From Rhodococcus sp. IEGM 1381 (GTDB taxonomy: Bacteria > Actinomycetota > Actinomycetes > Mycobacteriales > Mycobacteriaceae): a stretch of 64,000 nt of DNA. Location: NCBI RefSeq assembly GCF_030056795.1, contig NZ_JASHKQ010000001.1:744001-808000 (forward strand), given 5' to 3'. Below are positions 28,080 to 36,946 of this stretch, in pieces (position 1 is the stretch's first letter; the number at the start of each line of letters is the position of its first letter). A program made the position numbers and the translations under genes. The notes beneath the pieces are model-generated. The model was not told where the DNA came from and did no database searches. It worked only from the letters and a program-made list of their open reading frames with translations.

Positions 28080-28503
28080 CCCTTTTCACCCCCCGGTGAG
28101 AACAAGTGCAGAACGCATGTTCGAACTGAAGAAAGAGTATCGCGACCCTCCGACAAGAAAGGAAGACCCGCAATCCGAGGCCGCTGAGCTGGCAATGTTC
28201 CGTGCAGGGTTCGGCGAAGTGACCCATGTCGAGGGATCAGGTGGAACTCTTGCCCACGCTCTCTACCGTAAGGTGAAGCGCAGGAGGCCGTGATTTCCCG
28301 ACCGGTGGATGGTGCCGGGCAGAAGCCGACGGGCTATGACCCGGACGTCGTCTTTTCGGACCTCTTCATCGTATTGGTCACGAGGGTGAATCGATCGATC
28401 GGCTTCATGCCAAGGACCAACGATCCAGTGCCGACGGTTTGCGAACTCGCGAGGCAATCCGCCCTGACTGCGTCGAACATTGCTCGTGACGAGACTGGGT
28501 CGA
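28080..28503. other. Gene-poor stretch between the DUF222 and MarR genes
   Basis: This 424-base interval lacks a gene I can support. A 65-codon frame at 28096-28293 (GTG start, highly charged product MRTSAERMFELKKEYRDPP) has no ribosome binding site and no recognisable domain. Other short frames overlap each other on both strands. It could be a decayed gene or a regulatory spacer for the leftward DUF222 gene. Confidence 0.5.
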
Positions 28504-28920
28504 CTACTCGTCCGTCACGATCGACAGCAGGATCCTCCGAAAGTCGGCCCTATCTCGCTCTCCCACCTTGTCCATCATCGCGCCGAACTCTGCAGCGAGA
28601 GCAGCAAGCGCTCGCTCCAGGACCACTCGACCCTCCGTCGTTGTCGATAGTCGATGACGACGCAGATCGGTTTCATCGATCTCCCGGGTAACCAAGCCCT
28701 TGGCGACAAGTGAACGAAGATAAACGGTGACACTGGCTTTGGGCAACATCAATTGTGCGGCCAACTCGGCGGGGTATTTGCAGTTGTCCACCTCGTCGAG
28801 AACGAAGAACTCCTTGGTCTCGATCCCGAGATCGTCGAACTGCGGCGAAGCCGCGTTCATCACTCGCGTCAAGAGCCTGTGGTTCAACTTCCACAACTGC
28901 GCCGAATCGGTCGACTCCAT
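28504..28920 (-). CDS. MarR-family regulator
   Basis: The 138-residue winged-helix protein starts at ATG 28920. The recognition-helix region LAAQLMLPKASVTVYLRSLVAKGLV and wing VTREIDETDLRRHRLSTT, with the arginine-rich turn, are typical of MarR. It is divergent from the alpha/beta hydrolase at 29021 with a palindrome between them, so it probably represses that gene and itself. Confidence 0.9.
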   Translation of the reverse strand: MESTDSAQLWKLNHRLLTRVMNAASPQFDDLGIETKEFFVLDEVDNCKYPAELAAQLMLPKASVTVYLRSLVAKGLVTREIDETDLRRHRLSTTTEGRVVLERALAALAAEFGAMMDKVGERDRADFRRILLSIVTDE

Positions 28921-28932
28921 ACACCCCTCCTC

Positions 28933-28956
28933 AACTGGTACAGTTTCGTACTAGTT
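28933..28956. promoter_or_regulatory. Operator candidate between MarR and hydrolase genes
   Basis: AACTGGTAC-N6-GTACTAGTT is a 24-base inverted repeat with one mismatched pair. It begins 13 bases upstream of the marR start codon and lies 65 bases before the hydrolase ATG, in the shared promoter region. Symmetry and position fit a MarR dimer site. Confidence 0.6.
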
Positions 28957-29020
28957 CTATATCGAACAATCACATCTTGCTGACATTGCGAAGCTGAACA
29001 AGAGTACGGGAGAAGCTTTT

Positions 29021-29938
29021 ATGATCGAGCACCTATCCATCCCTCGAGGCACCCTCACCCTCGCGGCCGATCTCCACCTACCCAGCAATTTCGATCAGAC
29101 GCAGCCGCATCCACTCATAGTGCTGTCCACGCCGGGCAGCAGCGTCAAGGAGCAGATCGGGGCCAACTACGCAGCAGGGCTCGCCCGGAGTGGAATCGCA
29201 GCCATCACGTTCGACCCCGCCTACCAAGGCCAAAGCAGCGGAGAACCACGCGATCTCGAAGATCCCTACCGTCGGGGCGAGGACATCTCGTACGTGATCG
29301 ACGAAGTGACAAAACTCGACATGATCGATGCCGAACGCATCGGAACCCTCGGGATCTGCGCTGGAGGCGGATACGCAGTCCACACGGCCCGCACCGACCA
29401 CCGCATCAAAGCCGTCGGCACCGTCGTCGCGAGCAACATCGGAGCGGCCTGGCGCGCGGGCTCAGCCCCGAACGGCCCAGCCGCAGCCCTCGACGAACTC
29501 GCCGCGTCCCGATCAGCGCACGTGGCCGCAGGTACGGTCGAGCGCGTGAACTGGCTGCCCGATACTCCCGAAAACGCAGTTGCACTTGGCATCACAGACA
29601 TCGACAGCACTCGAGCGATAGCTTTTTACCGCACTCCTCGCGGCAGCCACGAACATTCCACTAACCGCCGACTGTCACGAAGCGATTCACTCCTGATGGG
29701 CTACGACGCGTTTCACCTCGTCGATCCGCTGCTAACTCAACCCCTCCAAGTGATCATCGCCGGTCGGAAAGGCAACACCGGACAGTACGAAGCAGGAATA
29801 GCGTTGTGGGAAATGGCCCCGAATCCCGTCGACCTGCTCATCGTCGAAGGTGCCGGCCACTACGAAATGTACGACGAGGCGAAGTACGTGCATCAGGCCG
29901 TCGACAGGCTCGCAACCTTTTACAACCAGCACCTCTGA
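29021..29938 (+). CDS. Alpha/beta hydrolase with cysteine nucleophile elbow
   Basis: The 305-residue protein has an alpha/beta hydrolase fold with oxyanion segment STPGSSVKEQ, the elbow GICAGGGYA in which Cys takes the nucleophile place as in dienelactone hydrolases, and a C-terminal His in GAGHYEMYD. It resembles YcjY/dienelactone-hydrolase-like proteins. Substrate is unknown. It is divergent from MarR, so it probably responds to a small aromatic or reactive compound. Codon usage is somewhat less GC-biased than the flanking purine genes. Confidence 0.85.
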   Translation: MIEHLSIPRGTLTLAADLHLPSNFDQTQPHPLIVLSTPGSSVKEQIGANYAAGLARSGIAAITFDPAYQGQSSGEPRDLEDPYRRGEDISYVIDEVTKLDMIDAERIGTLGICAGGGYAVHTARTDHRIKAVGTVVASNIGAAWRAGSAPNGPAAALDELAASRSAHVAAGTVERVNWLPDTPENAVALGITDIDSTRAIAFYRTPRGSHEHSTNRRLSRSDSLLMGYDAFHLVDPLLTQPLQVIIAGRKGNTGQYEAGIALWEMAPNPVDLLIVEGAGHYEMYDEAKYVHQAVDRLATFYNQHL

Positions 29939-29981
29939 TCGCTGCGCGGAACCCGAAGGAAAGAGGGACTGGCGTGTAGGG

Positions 29982-30004
29982 GTACGCGCGCCCACGGCGC
30001 GTAC
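29982..30004. terminator. Hairpin between convergent hydrolase and xdhC genes
   Basis: GTACGCGC-N7-GCGCGTAC forms a perfect 8-base stem with a seven-base loop, 44 bases after the hydrolase stop. It has no U-tract. It could end transcription from the hydrolase or from xdhC, or be a protein-binding palindrome. Confidence 0.4.
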
Positions 30005-30170
30005 GGATGTCGCGAATCAGGAATGGGCCGACCGTCCCTGACGAGAGGGTCGATGAACCGCGGCAGCGATTGTCCAGCAACGAAATCAACCATCATGTCG
30101 AACGCGCGTGGGCTATCGTTCTGCCGCCGCGATCGAGCATGTGAGTGGCCCCGAGCCCGACGGCATCGAA

Positions 30171-31247
30171 CTATGCGTATTTGGCATTCGCCCCGTCGTG
30201 GTGGATCGGGCCGCCGGTGCGTGTCAGTGGCAGCGCGCTACCCCCGCGTCGCACAGCGACGAATTCCGCCGCGATGGCCAGCGCAGTTTCCTCTGGAGTT
30301 CTCGCACCCAAGTCCAAGCCGATCGGCGACTTCAAGCGTGCGAGCTCCTGCTCGGTCAGCCCCACCTCCCGCAACCGGGCCGCGCGATCCTCGTGAGTCC
30401 GGCGCGACCCCATCGCCCCGACGAACGCAACAGGCAGTCGCAGGGCAACTTCGAGCAGCGGCACGTCGAATTTTGCGTCATGAGTGAGGACGCAGATCAC
30501 CGTTCGGGCATCCACCGGCGTCCGCGCCAGGTAGCTGTGCGGCCATTCGGTGACGACCTCGTCGGCGTCGGGAAACCGTGCAGTAGTGGCGAATACGGGG
30601 CGCGCATCGCAGACCGTCACGTGATACCCGAGGAACTTGCCCACGCGGGCAAGAGCCCCGGCGTAGTCGATGGCCCCGAAGATCAGCAGCCGCGGCGCGG
30701 TGGCGTAAGACTGGACGAACACGTCGAGATCCGGCCTGCACCGCACCGACCGGATGCCGGTGCCACCGCCGTCAAGCATGGCCAGTGCCTCACCGACCAC
30801 CACGGCGTCGACGTCGGAGAACCCGGTGGTGCCGATCGTTGCGGTGGCGGACACCGCGAGAGACTGCCCGGATCCCGAAAGCATCGTCACCGTGGCCACT
30901 GCCGCGTCCGACGCGATGGCGGCGAGCACGGCCCGCGGAGGGCCGAGGGGCACGAACACCTCGATCACTCCTCCGCAGGTCAAGCCAACCGCAAAGGCGT
31001 CGATGTCGCTGTAGCCGAACGACTCTCGTTTGGACTCGCCGGTCTCGAGAGCCTCGTGACACAGCTCGTACACGGCACCTTCGACGCAGCCGCCGGAGAC
31101 GCTGCCGACGGCCTCTCCGTCGGCGCAGACCGCCATCGCGGCACCCGGAAGCCGTGGAGCACTTCCGGATACCGCGATGACCGTCGCCACCGCGTAGGGA
31201 ACACCTGCGTGGTCCCAGGCAGTCAGACGATCGACGATCTCTTTCAC
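30171..31247 (-). CDS. xdhC: XdhC/CoxI-family maturation factor
   Basis: GTG 31247 gives 358 residues. The N-terminal XdhC domain has SGSAPRLPGAAM and GSVSGGCVEG. The C-terminal Rossmann domain has LLIFGAIDYAG and VTVCDARPVFAT, followed by GAMGSRRTHEDRAARL. XdhC proteins bind and sulfurate the molybdenum cofactor before insertion into xanthine dehydrogenase. It is the last gene of the xdh operon, one base after the permease stop. Confidence 0.93.
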   Translation of the reverse strand: MKEIVDRLTAWDHAGVPYAVATVIAVSGSAPRLPGAAMAVCADGEAVGSVSGGCVEGAVYELCHEALETGESKRESFGYSDIDAFAVGLTCGGVIEVFVPLGPPRAVLAAIASDAAVATVTMLSGSGQSLAVSATATIGTTGFSDVDAVVVGEALAMLDGGGTGIRSVRCRPDLDVFVQSYATAPRLLIFGAIDYAGALARVGKFLGYHVTVCDARPVFATTARFPDADEVVTEWPHSYLARTPVDARTVICVLTHDAKFDVPLLEVALRLPVAFVGAMGSRRTHEDRAARLREVGLTEQELARLKSPIGLDLGARTPEETALAIAAEFVAVRRGGSALPLTRTGGPIHHDGANAKYA

Positions 31248-31248
31248 G

Positions 31249-32691
31249 CTACGAAATTCCCAACGCTTCTTCGATGGGGTGCAGGGCGAAGTAGACCAGG
31301 AAGATTCCCGACATCAGATAGAGCAGCCAATGCGTCTGGCGCAGTTTGCCTTTGGCAATGCGGACGAGGGTGTAGGAGATGACGCCTGCCGCGACGCCGA
31401 CGGTGATCGAGTACGTGAAGGGCATCAGCACGATCGTCAGGAACGCCGGGATCGCGATTTCGGTGTTCTCCCAGTCGATCTTGCGTACATGCGTCATCAT
31501 CAGCGCGCCCACCAGAACGAGAGCCGGTGCCGCTGCCCCTACCGGGACCACTCCGGCCAGCGGGGTGAAGAAGATCAGGCTGGTCAACAGTCCGCCGGTG
31601 ACGACGCTCGCGAGACCGGTTCGGGCACCTTCGGTGACGCCGGCAGCGGACTCGACGACGGCAGTGTTGGCGGAGCCGTTGATCGCACCTCCGACGATGG
31701 CACCGATGCCGTCGACGGTGAGGATGCGGCTCAGGCCCGGCATCCTGCCCTGCTTGTCCACCAGGCCCGCTTCCTCGCCGACGCCCAGGATGGTGCCCAT
31801 GGCGTCGAAAAAGCCCGAGAGCACGAGCGTGAACAGCACCACCGAGGCCGTCACGACACCTGCCCGAGCGAACCCGCCGAACAGGTCGACGTTGAACAGC
31901 AGGTCGAATTGCGGTGTGGCGACGATGGAATCGGGCACCTTCGGAACAACCGGTCCCCACGCCTCAGGTTCGATGTCGAACACCGAGTTGAGGATGATCG
32001 CAAGATTGGTGGCGACGAAGATGCCGATCAGCATCGCGCCGGGAACTCGGCGGACGAACAGCATGATCATCAGGATCATGCCGACGCAGAAGACGAACAC
32101 CGGCCAGCCGGCGAGCTTGCCGAAGGTACCGAGAGTGACTGCCGTCGAAGCGACCTCGTGGTGACCGACGAACCCGGCGTCGACCAATCCGATCAGAGCG
32201 ATGAATGCACCGATTCCGACGCCGATCGCCTGTTTGAGCACCAAGGGGATCGCGTCCATGATGAGCTGCCGAATACCGGTGAGGGCGAAGACGACAATGA
32301 CCACGCCCTCGAGTACCACCAGTCCCATTGCCTGCGGCCAGGTCATGTACGGGGCAGCCTGGAACACCACGATGGGTGTCACGCCGAGGCCCGCGGCCAT
32401 CGCGAGGGGCGCGTTACCGACAACTCCCATCAGGATCGTCGTCAGGCCTGCGGACAGTGCGACCATCGTCGACAGTTGCGCCGCATCGAGAGTCGCACCC
32501 GTGACATCGCGGGCATCGCCGATGATCAACGGAATGAGAACGATCAGGTACGCCATCGCCACGAAGGTGGTGACGCCGCCGCGGATCTCACGCGATACCG
32601 AAGAGCCTCGGCCGGTGATATCGAAGAACTTGTCGATCTGAGATCGACCTCGTCCACTCTTGCGAGTACTGGGTGTGTGTACATCGGTCAT
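31249..32691 (-). CDS. AzgA-type NCS2 purine permease (adenine/guanine/hypoxanthine)
   Basis: The 480-residue membrane protein starts at ATG 32691. About 12 hydrophobic segments follow a charged N-terminus. Motifs GGVTTFVAMAYLIVLIP, GLGVTPIVVFQ and ANTAVVESAAGVTEGARTGLAS identify the hypoxanthine/guanine (AzgA/PurP) branch rather than the uric-acid branch. Position inside the xanthine dehydrogenase operon supports import of purine bases for oxidation. Confidence 0.92.
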   Translation of the reverse strand: MTDVHTPSTRKSGRGRSQIDKFFDITGRGSSVSREIRGGVTTFVAMAYLIVLIPLIIGDARDVTGATLDAAQLSTMVALSAGLTTILMGVVGNAPLAMAAGLGVTPIVVFQAAPYMTWPQAMGLVVLEGVVIVVFALTGIRQLIMDAIPLVLKQAIGVGIGAFIALIGLVDAGFVGHHEVASTAVTLGTFGKLAGWPVFVFCVGMILMIMLFVRRVPGAMLIGIFVATNLAIILNSVFDIEPEAWGPVVPKVPDSIVATPQFDLLFNVDLFGGFARAGVVTASVVLFTLVLSGFFDAMGTILGVGEEAGLVDKQGRMPGLSRILTVDGIGAIVGGAINGSANTAVVESAAGVTEGARTGLASVVTGGLLTSLIFFTPLAGVVPVGAAAPALVLVGALMMTHVRKIDWENTEIAIPAFLTIVLMPFTYSITVGVAAGVISYTLVRIAKGKLRQTHWLLYLMSGIFLVYFALHPIEEALGIS

Positions 32692-32800
32692 GATCGGCCC
32701 TCCCAGGGCGTGATCAACCTTGTCCGAGCGTGTGACGGTGACCGTGCCGGGGGAGTTGGCCTCGGGTCGCGCTGTGCTGGAGAAGGTCTCATCGAATGAA

Positions 32801-35125
32801 TCAGGGGTTGACGATGTGTTCGGGTCGCACGGGAACTCGGGTCAAGGCGAGTCCGGTGGCGTTGCGGATGGCAGCGACGACGGCGGGTGTCGACGACAGC
32901 GTGGGCGGCTCGCCCGCGCCGCGAAGGCCGTAGGGTGCCAACGGATCCGGGTTCTCGAGTATGTCCAGCTTCATGGGCGGCATGTCGAGAATCGTCGGGA
33001 TGAGGTAGTCGGTGAACGACGGGTTCTTCACCAAACCGTCGACGACGACGATCTCCTCCATCACCGCAAGGCCGAGGCCCTGCGCTGTGCCGCCGTGGAT
33101 CTGGCCCTCGAGCGAGAGACGGTTGAGGATCTTGCCGACGTCCTGAACAGCGGCCATCTCGACCACCTTCACGAGCCCTAGATCGACGTCGACGTCCACC
33201 ACAGCGCGGTGGACACACAGGGCGAGCTGGGTGTGGCTCGCGCCCTGTCCGGTCACCGGATCCATTCCGCTGGTGGGGCGATGGTGAAATTCGCGGGTCT
33301 GCTCGATGACTCGGTCGCCGAGTACATCCTCGATCGTCGCCAGCACACCGTCGGTGGCCGAAACGATCTTGCCGCCGTCGAGGCTCAGGTCGGCCACTGC
33401 ACGCCCGAGGTACAGGCCCGCCAAGACGAACACCGCCTCGCGGACGGCCTCGCACGCGGTCTTGACGGCACCACCGGTCATGTACGACTGCCGGGACGCC
33501 GAGGACGATCCCGCGTTGCCGACCTTGGTGTCGGCCGGGTGGATGACGACCTTGGTGACGCCGAGTTCGGTGCGGGCGATCTGCGCCTCCAACGTCACCA
33601 GTCCCTGGCCCACCTCTGCGGCCGCGGTGTGTACCAATGCCGTTGCCTCGCCGCCGATCACCTCGAGACGGACGCGAGCAGTGGAGTAGTCGTCGTAGTT
33701 CTCGGAGAAGCAGATGTTCTTGATGCCGACGCCGTAGCCGATCCCCCGTACGACTCCTTCGCCGTGGGTCGTCTGGGAAGCCCCGCCCGGCAGATTCCGA
33801 ATGTCCGACGCATCCAGTGGCTCGGGGAGTTCCATCGCCTCGGCTCGGGCGAGCATCTCGGCGAGCGGCGCGGGCGCTTCGATGACCTGACCGGTCGCCA
33901 GGATCGAGCCCTGGCTGACGGCGTTGATCTGCCGGATCGCGACCGGTCCGATGCCGCAGGCCTCACCGAGCTTGTCCATCATCGACTCGTACGCGAAACA
34001 TGCTTGTACTGCGCCGAATCCACGCATCGCGCCGCACGGAGGGTTGTTGGTGTACACCCCGTAGGCATCGATCTCGATGTTGGGAATGATGTACGGTCCG
34101 ACGCCGAGCGAGGCCGCGTTGCCGACGACGTTCAGGGTGGCCGAGGTGTAGGCGCCGCCGTCGAGGATGATCTCGACATCGGCGAACAGGAGTTTGCCGT
34201 CGTGGGTCGCACCGTACTCGTAGTGCATCTGCGCCGGGTGGCGGTGCACGTGACCGAAGAACGACTCGTAGCGGTTGTAGACGATCTTGACGGGCTTGCC
34301 GGTGTGCATGGCGAGCATCGCGGCGTGGATCTGCATCGAGAGGTCCTCGCGGCCACCGAATGCTCCGCCGACGCCGGCGAGCGTCATCCGGATCTTCTCT
34401 TCGGGCAGTCCGAGGCACGGGCCGATCTGCGCGAGGTCGTTGTGCATCCACTGCGTTGCGACGTAGAGGTCGACGCCGCCGTCCTCGGCCGGTACGGCCA
34501 GTCCGGATTCCGGTCCGAGAAATGCCTGGTCCTGGATCCCGACTGCGAAGTCGCTGCTGACGATAACGTCCGCGGTCGCCCGAGCTGCGGCGACGTTGCC
34601 GACGCGAACCGGCTGATGCCGCGCCACTCCGCCGCGTTCCTGCACCTTCGGGTAGTCCGGATCCAGGGCTGCGCGGCGGGCATCGGTCAGGGGATCGAGC
34701 ACGTCGTAGACCACGACGATCTTTTCCATTGCGCGCCTGGCGGTCTCGGGATGGTCGGCTGCGATCAGCGCTATCGGTTCACCCTCGTGCCGCACCTCGT
34801 CGAAGGCCAACACCGGCTGGTCCCACGTGTGGTCGAGGCCGAAGCACTTACGTCCCGGAACGTCCTCGTGCGTGAGGACAGCTTCGACGCCGGGTGTTGC
34901 CAACGCCTTCGAGATGTCGACGGAGACGATCTTCGCACGGGGATGCGGGCTGCGAAGCGTTGCGCCCCAGAGCATGCCGTCGATGAACAGGTCGGATGAA
35001 TATGCGAATTCACCCTTCACCTTCAACGTACCGTCGGGCCGAAGCGGACTGTCGCCGACGCGACCGCGTCCCGGTGCGGGGATGTCGGCGGGAGCTTGCC
35101 GGGGTGTAGTGGTCGGGGCGCTCAC
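32801..35125 (-). CDS. Xanthine dehydrogenase, molybdopterin-binding subunit
   Basis: GTG 35125 gives 774 residues. Recognisable segments are the substrate-binding GGAFGGREDLSMQ, CGAMRGFGAVQ, the AAEVGQG motif, and LRGAGEPPT carrying the catalytic glutamate. With the 2Fe-2S and FAD subunits encoded upstream this makes a three-subunit xanthine dehydrogenase oxidising hypoxanthine and xanthine to urate. The GTG overlaps the stop of the amidohydrolase gene. About 110 non-coding bases separate it from the permease. Confidence 0.94.
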   Translation of the reverse strand: MSAPTTTPRQAPADIPAPGRGRVGDSPLRPDGTLKVKGEFAYSSDLFIDGMLWGATLRSPHPRAKIVSVDISKALATPGVEAVLTHEDVPGRKCFGLDHTWDQPVLAFDEVRHEGEPIALIAADHPETARRAMEKIVVVYDVLDPLTDARRAALDPDYPKVQERGGVARHQPVRVGNVAAARATADVIVSSDFAVGIQDQAFLGPESGLAVPAEDGGVDLYVATQWMHNDLAQIGPCLGLPEEKIRMTLAGVGGAFGGREDLSMQIHAAMLAMHTGKPVKIVYNRYESFFGHVHRHPAQMHYEYGATHDGKLLFADVEIILDGGAYTSATLNVVGNAASLGVGPYIIPNIEIDAYGVYTNNPPCGAMRGFGAVQACFAYESMMDKLGEACGIGPVAIRQINAVSQGSILATGQVIEAPAPLAEMLARAEAMELPEPLDASDIRNLPGGASQTTHGEGVVRGIGYGVGIKNICFSENYDDYSTARVRLEVIGGEATALVHTAAAEVGQGLVTLEAQIARTELGVTKVVIHPADTKVGNAGSSSASRQSYMTGGAVKTACEAVREAVFVLAGLYLGRAVADLSLDGGKIVSATDGVLATIEDVLGDRVIEQTREFHHRPTSGMDPVTGQGASHTQLALCVHRAVVDVDVDLGLVKVVEMAAVQDVGKILNRLSLEGQIHGGTAQGLGLAVMEEIVVVDGLVKNPSFTDYLIPTILDMPPMKLDILENPDPLAPYGLRGAGEPPTLSSTPAVVAAIRNATGLALTRVPVRPEHIVNP

Positions 35126-36474
35126 AGCACGTCCTCCGCGAGTTTCATCAGGCGACGGTGCGCATCGGCTCCGGCGCGGCCTATTTCGTCCTGCGGTGCG
35201 CTGGTCAAGACATCGTTCTCGACGATCGTTCGACCGCCCACCATCAAGCGAGCCAGCGGAGGTGTCTGCCCGTAGGCGAACGCGACGATCGGGTCGTCCA
35301 CGGCCGAGTAGAACCCGTCGGTGCGCCAGATCGCGATGTCGGCCAGCTTACCGACCTCGAACGAGCCGATCTCGCTCTGACGACCCAGTACCGTTGCGCC
35401 GCCGAGGGTTCCGATCTCGAGTGCCTGACGCGCGGTCAGTGCTGTCGGTCCGTACTTGGCTCGCTGCATGTACATTGCCTGCCGAACCTCTCCGGCCAGC
35501 GGCACCATCTCGGCCGAGGCCGAGCCGTCGACTCCGAGGCCGACGGGCGCGCCGGCGGCGAGCAGGTCCGAGATCCGGGCGATACCCGCGCCGAGTCGTG
35601 CGTTGGAGCTCGGGCAGTGCGCGGTACCGGTACCGGTGGCCGCCATCTTCGCGATGTCGGAATCGTGCAGGTGGACTGCGTGGGCGAACCACACGTCGTC
35701 ACCGAGCCAGCCGACCTGCTCCATGTACTCGACCGGGGTGCAGTTCATCTGAGCGAGGCAGTGCTCTTCCTCGTCCAGCGTTTCGGCCAGGTGGGTATGC
35801 AGCCGAACGCCTTTGGCGCGAGCAAGCCCGGCCGACTCCACGAGCAGCTCTTTACTGATGGAGAAGGGCGAACAGGGTGCGACCGCGATACGGAGCATGG
35901 AACCGAAGGACGCGTCGTGATAGGTGTCGATGGCCTCGGCCGTCGCGGTGAGGATGTCGTCGAGCGACTCGACCACCTCGTCCGGTGGCAGACCGCCGTC
36001 GGACACACCCCGGTCCATCGAGCCGCGGCACGGTTGGAATCGGACGCCGATGCGTTGTGCCGCATCGATCTCGGCGGCGAACAGGTCGCCTCGGCCCTTG
36101 GGGAAGATGTAATGGTGATCGGTGCTCGTGGTGCACCCCGATTTCGCCAGCCATCCCAGCCCGGCCGCTGCAGCACCGCCGACGACCTCGGCGTCCATCT
36201 TGGACCACGGCTTGTACAGTGCAACAAGCCATTCGAACAAGGTGCTGTCCTTGGCGAGACCCTGAGAGGCCCACTGGTAGAGATGGTGGTGAGTGTTCAC
36301 CAGGCCGGGGGTGACGAGGCAGCCGGACGCATCGATCGTCTCGGCCCCGGCGATGATCGGTGCCGGGCCCGATCCGATGGCGCTGATCGTGGTGCCCTCA
36401 ACGACAAGGTACCCGTTCGGGATTTCGTCGCCGACGATCGGGGCGATGTACGCACCCGAGATGACGGTGGTCAT
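35122..36474 (-). CDS. 8-Oxoguanine deaminase / AtzB-like amidohydrolase
   Basis: ATG 36474 gives 450 residues of the Zn amidohydrolase superfamily. Metal and catalytic residues appear in NTHHHLYQW, HTHLAETLDEEEH, FAHAVHL and GLGVDGSAS. The HHHLYQ and LFEWLVALYKPW segments resemble 8-oxoguanine deaminase and hydroxyatrazine hydrolase rather than classical guanine deaminase. 8-Oxoguanine deaminase would give urate directly, and guanine deamination would give xanthine for the neighbouring dehydrogenase. It lies between the 2Fe-2S and Mo subunit genes with four-base overlaps on both sides. Confidence 0.88.
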   Translation of the reverse strand: MTTVISGAYIAPIVGDEIPNGYLVVEGTTISAIGSGPAPIIAGAETIDASGCLVTPGLVNTHHHLYQWASQGLAKDSTLFEWLVALYKPWSKMDAEVVGGAAAAGLGWLAKSGCTTSTDHHYIFPKGRGDLFAAEIDAAQRIGVRFQPCRGSMDRGVSDGGLPPDEVVESLDDILTATAEAIDTYHDASFGSMLRIAVAPCSPFSISKELLVESAGLARAKGVRLHTHLAETLDEEEHCLAQMNCTPVEYMEQVGWLGDDVWFAHAVHLHDSDIAKMAATGTGTAHCPSSNARLGAGIARISDLLAAGAPVGLGVDGSASAEMVPLAGEVRQAMYMQRAKYGPTALTARQALEIGTLGGATVLGRQSEIGSFEVGKLADIAIWRTDGFYSAVDDPIVAFAYGQTPPLARLMVGGRTIVENDVLTSAPQDEIGRAGADAHRRLMKLAEDVL

Positions 36475-36944
36475 TTGGCTTCGGCCTTTCGGGTTGCTGC
36501 GAGCCGTACCGCGTCCAGGATCTTCTCGTATCCGGTACAGCGGCAGAGGTTTCCGGCGAGAGACTCGCGAATCTCGACGTCCGACGGATTGGGAACGCGC
36601 TCGATGAGATCGTGCGCCTGGACTACGAGTCCCGGGGTGCAGAAGCCGCACTGGACGGCTCCGCACTCGACGAACGCCTCCTGCATCGGGTCGAGCTTGT
36701 CGCCGTCGGCGAGGCCTTCGACGGAACGAATCTCGCGGCCCTCGACCTGTCCGGCGGCCACCAGGCAGGCGCACGCCGGGATACCGTCGAGATAGACCGT
36801 GCACGATCCGCATTCACCTTGTTCGCACGCGTTCTTGGATCCGGGAAGCCCCATGCGTTCACGCAGCAGGTACAGCAGACTCTCGCCCTCCCAGACGTCG
36901 TCGGCTTCCATGTCTTTTCCGTTGATGGTGCAGTTGACTCGCAT
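36471..36944 (-). CDS. Xanthine dehydrogenase, 2Fe-2S subunit
   Basis: The 157-residue protein starts at ATG 36944. The first cluster motif is CEQGECGSC with a downstream Cys in CLVAA. The second is CGFCTPG followed by CRCTGY. These are the plant-type ferredoxin and helical 2Fe-2S domains of the xanthine dehydrogenase family. It passes electrons from the Mo centre to FAD. Confidence 0.95.
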   Translation of the reverse strand: MRVNCTINGKDMEADDVWEGESLLYLLRERMGLPGSKNACEQGECGSCTVYLDGIPACACLVAAGQVEGREIRSVEGLADGDKLDPMQEAFVECGAVQCGFCTPGLVVQAHDLIERVPNPSDVEIRESLAGNLCRCTGYEKILDAVRLAATRKAEAK

Positions 36945-36946
36945 GT

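Noticed and set aside
28096..28293. 65-codon frame with GTG start between the DUF222 and MarR genes
   Set aside because: No ribosome binding site, highly charged product without a domain, and overlapping alternatives; described only as part of the gene-poor interval.
29982..30004. Possible tRNA or structured RNA gene around the 8-base hairpin
   Set aside because: The surrounding sequence has no cloverleaf arms or tRNA consensus boxes; only a simple hairpin is supported.
33209..34999. 596-codon + strand frame opposite the Mo subunit
   Set aside because: Shadow of the xanthine dehydrogenase gene, with no domain.
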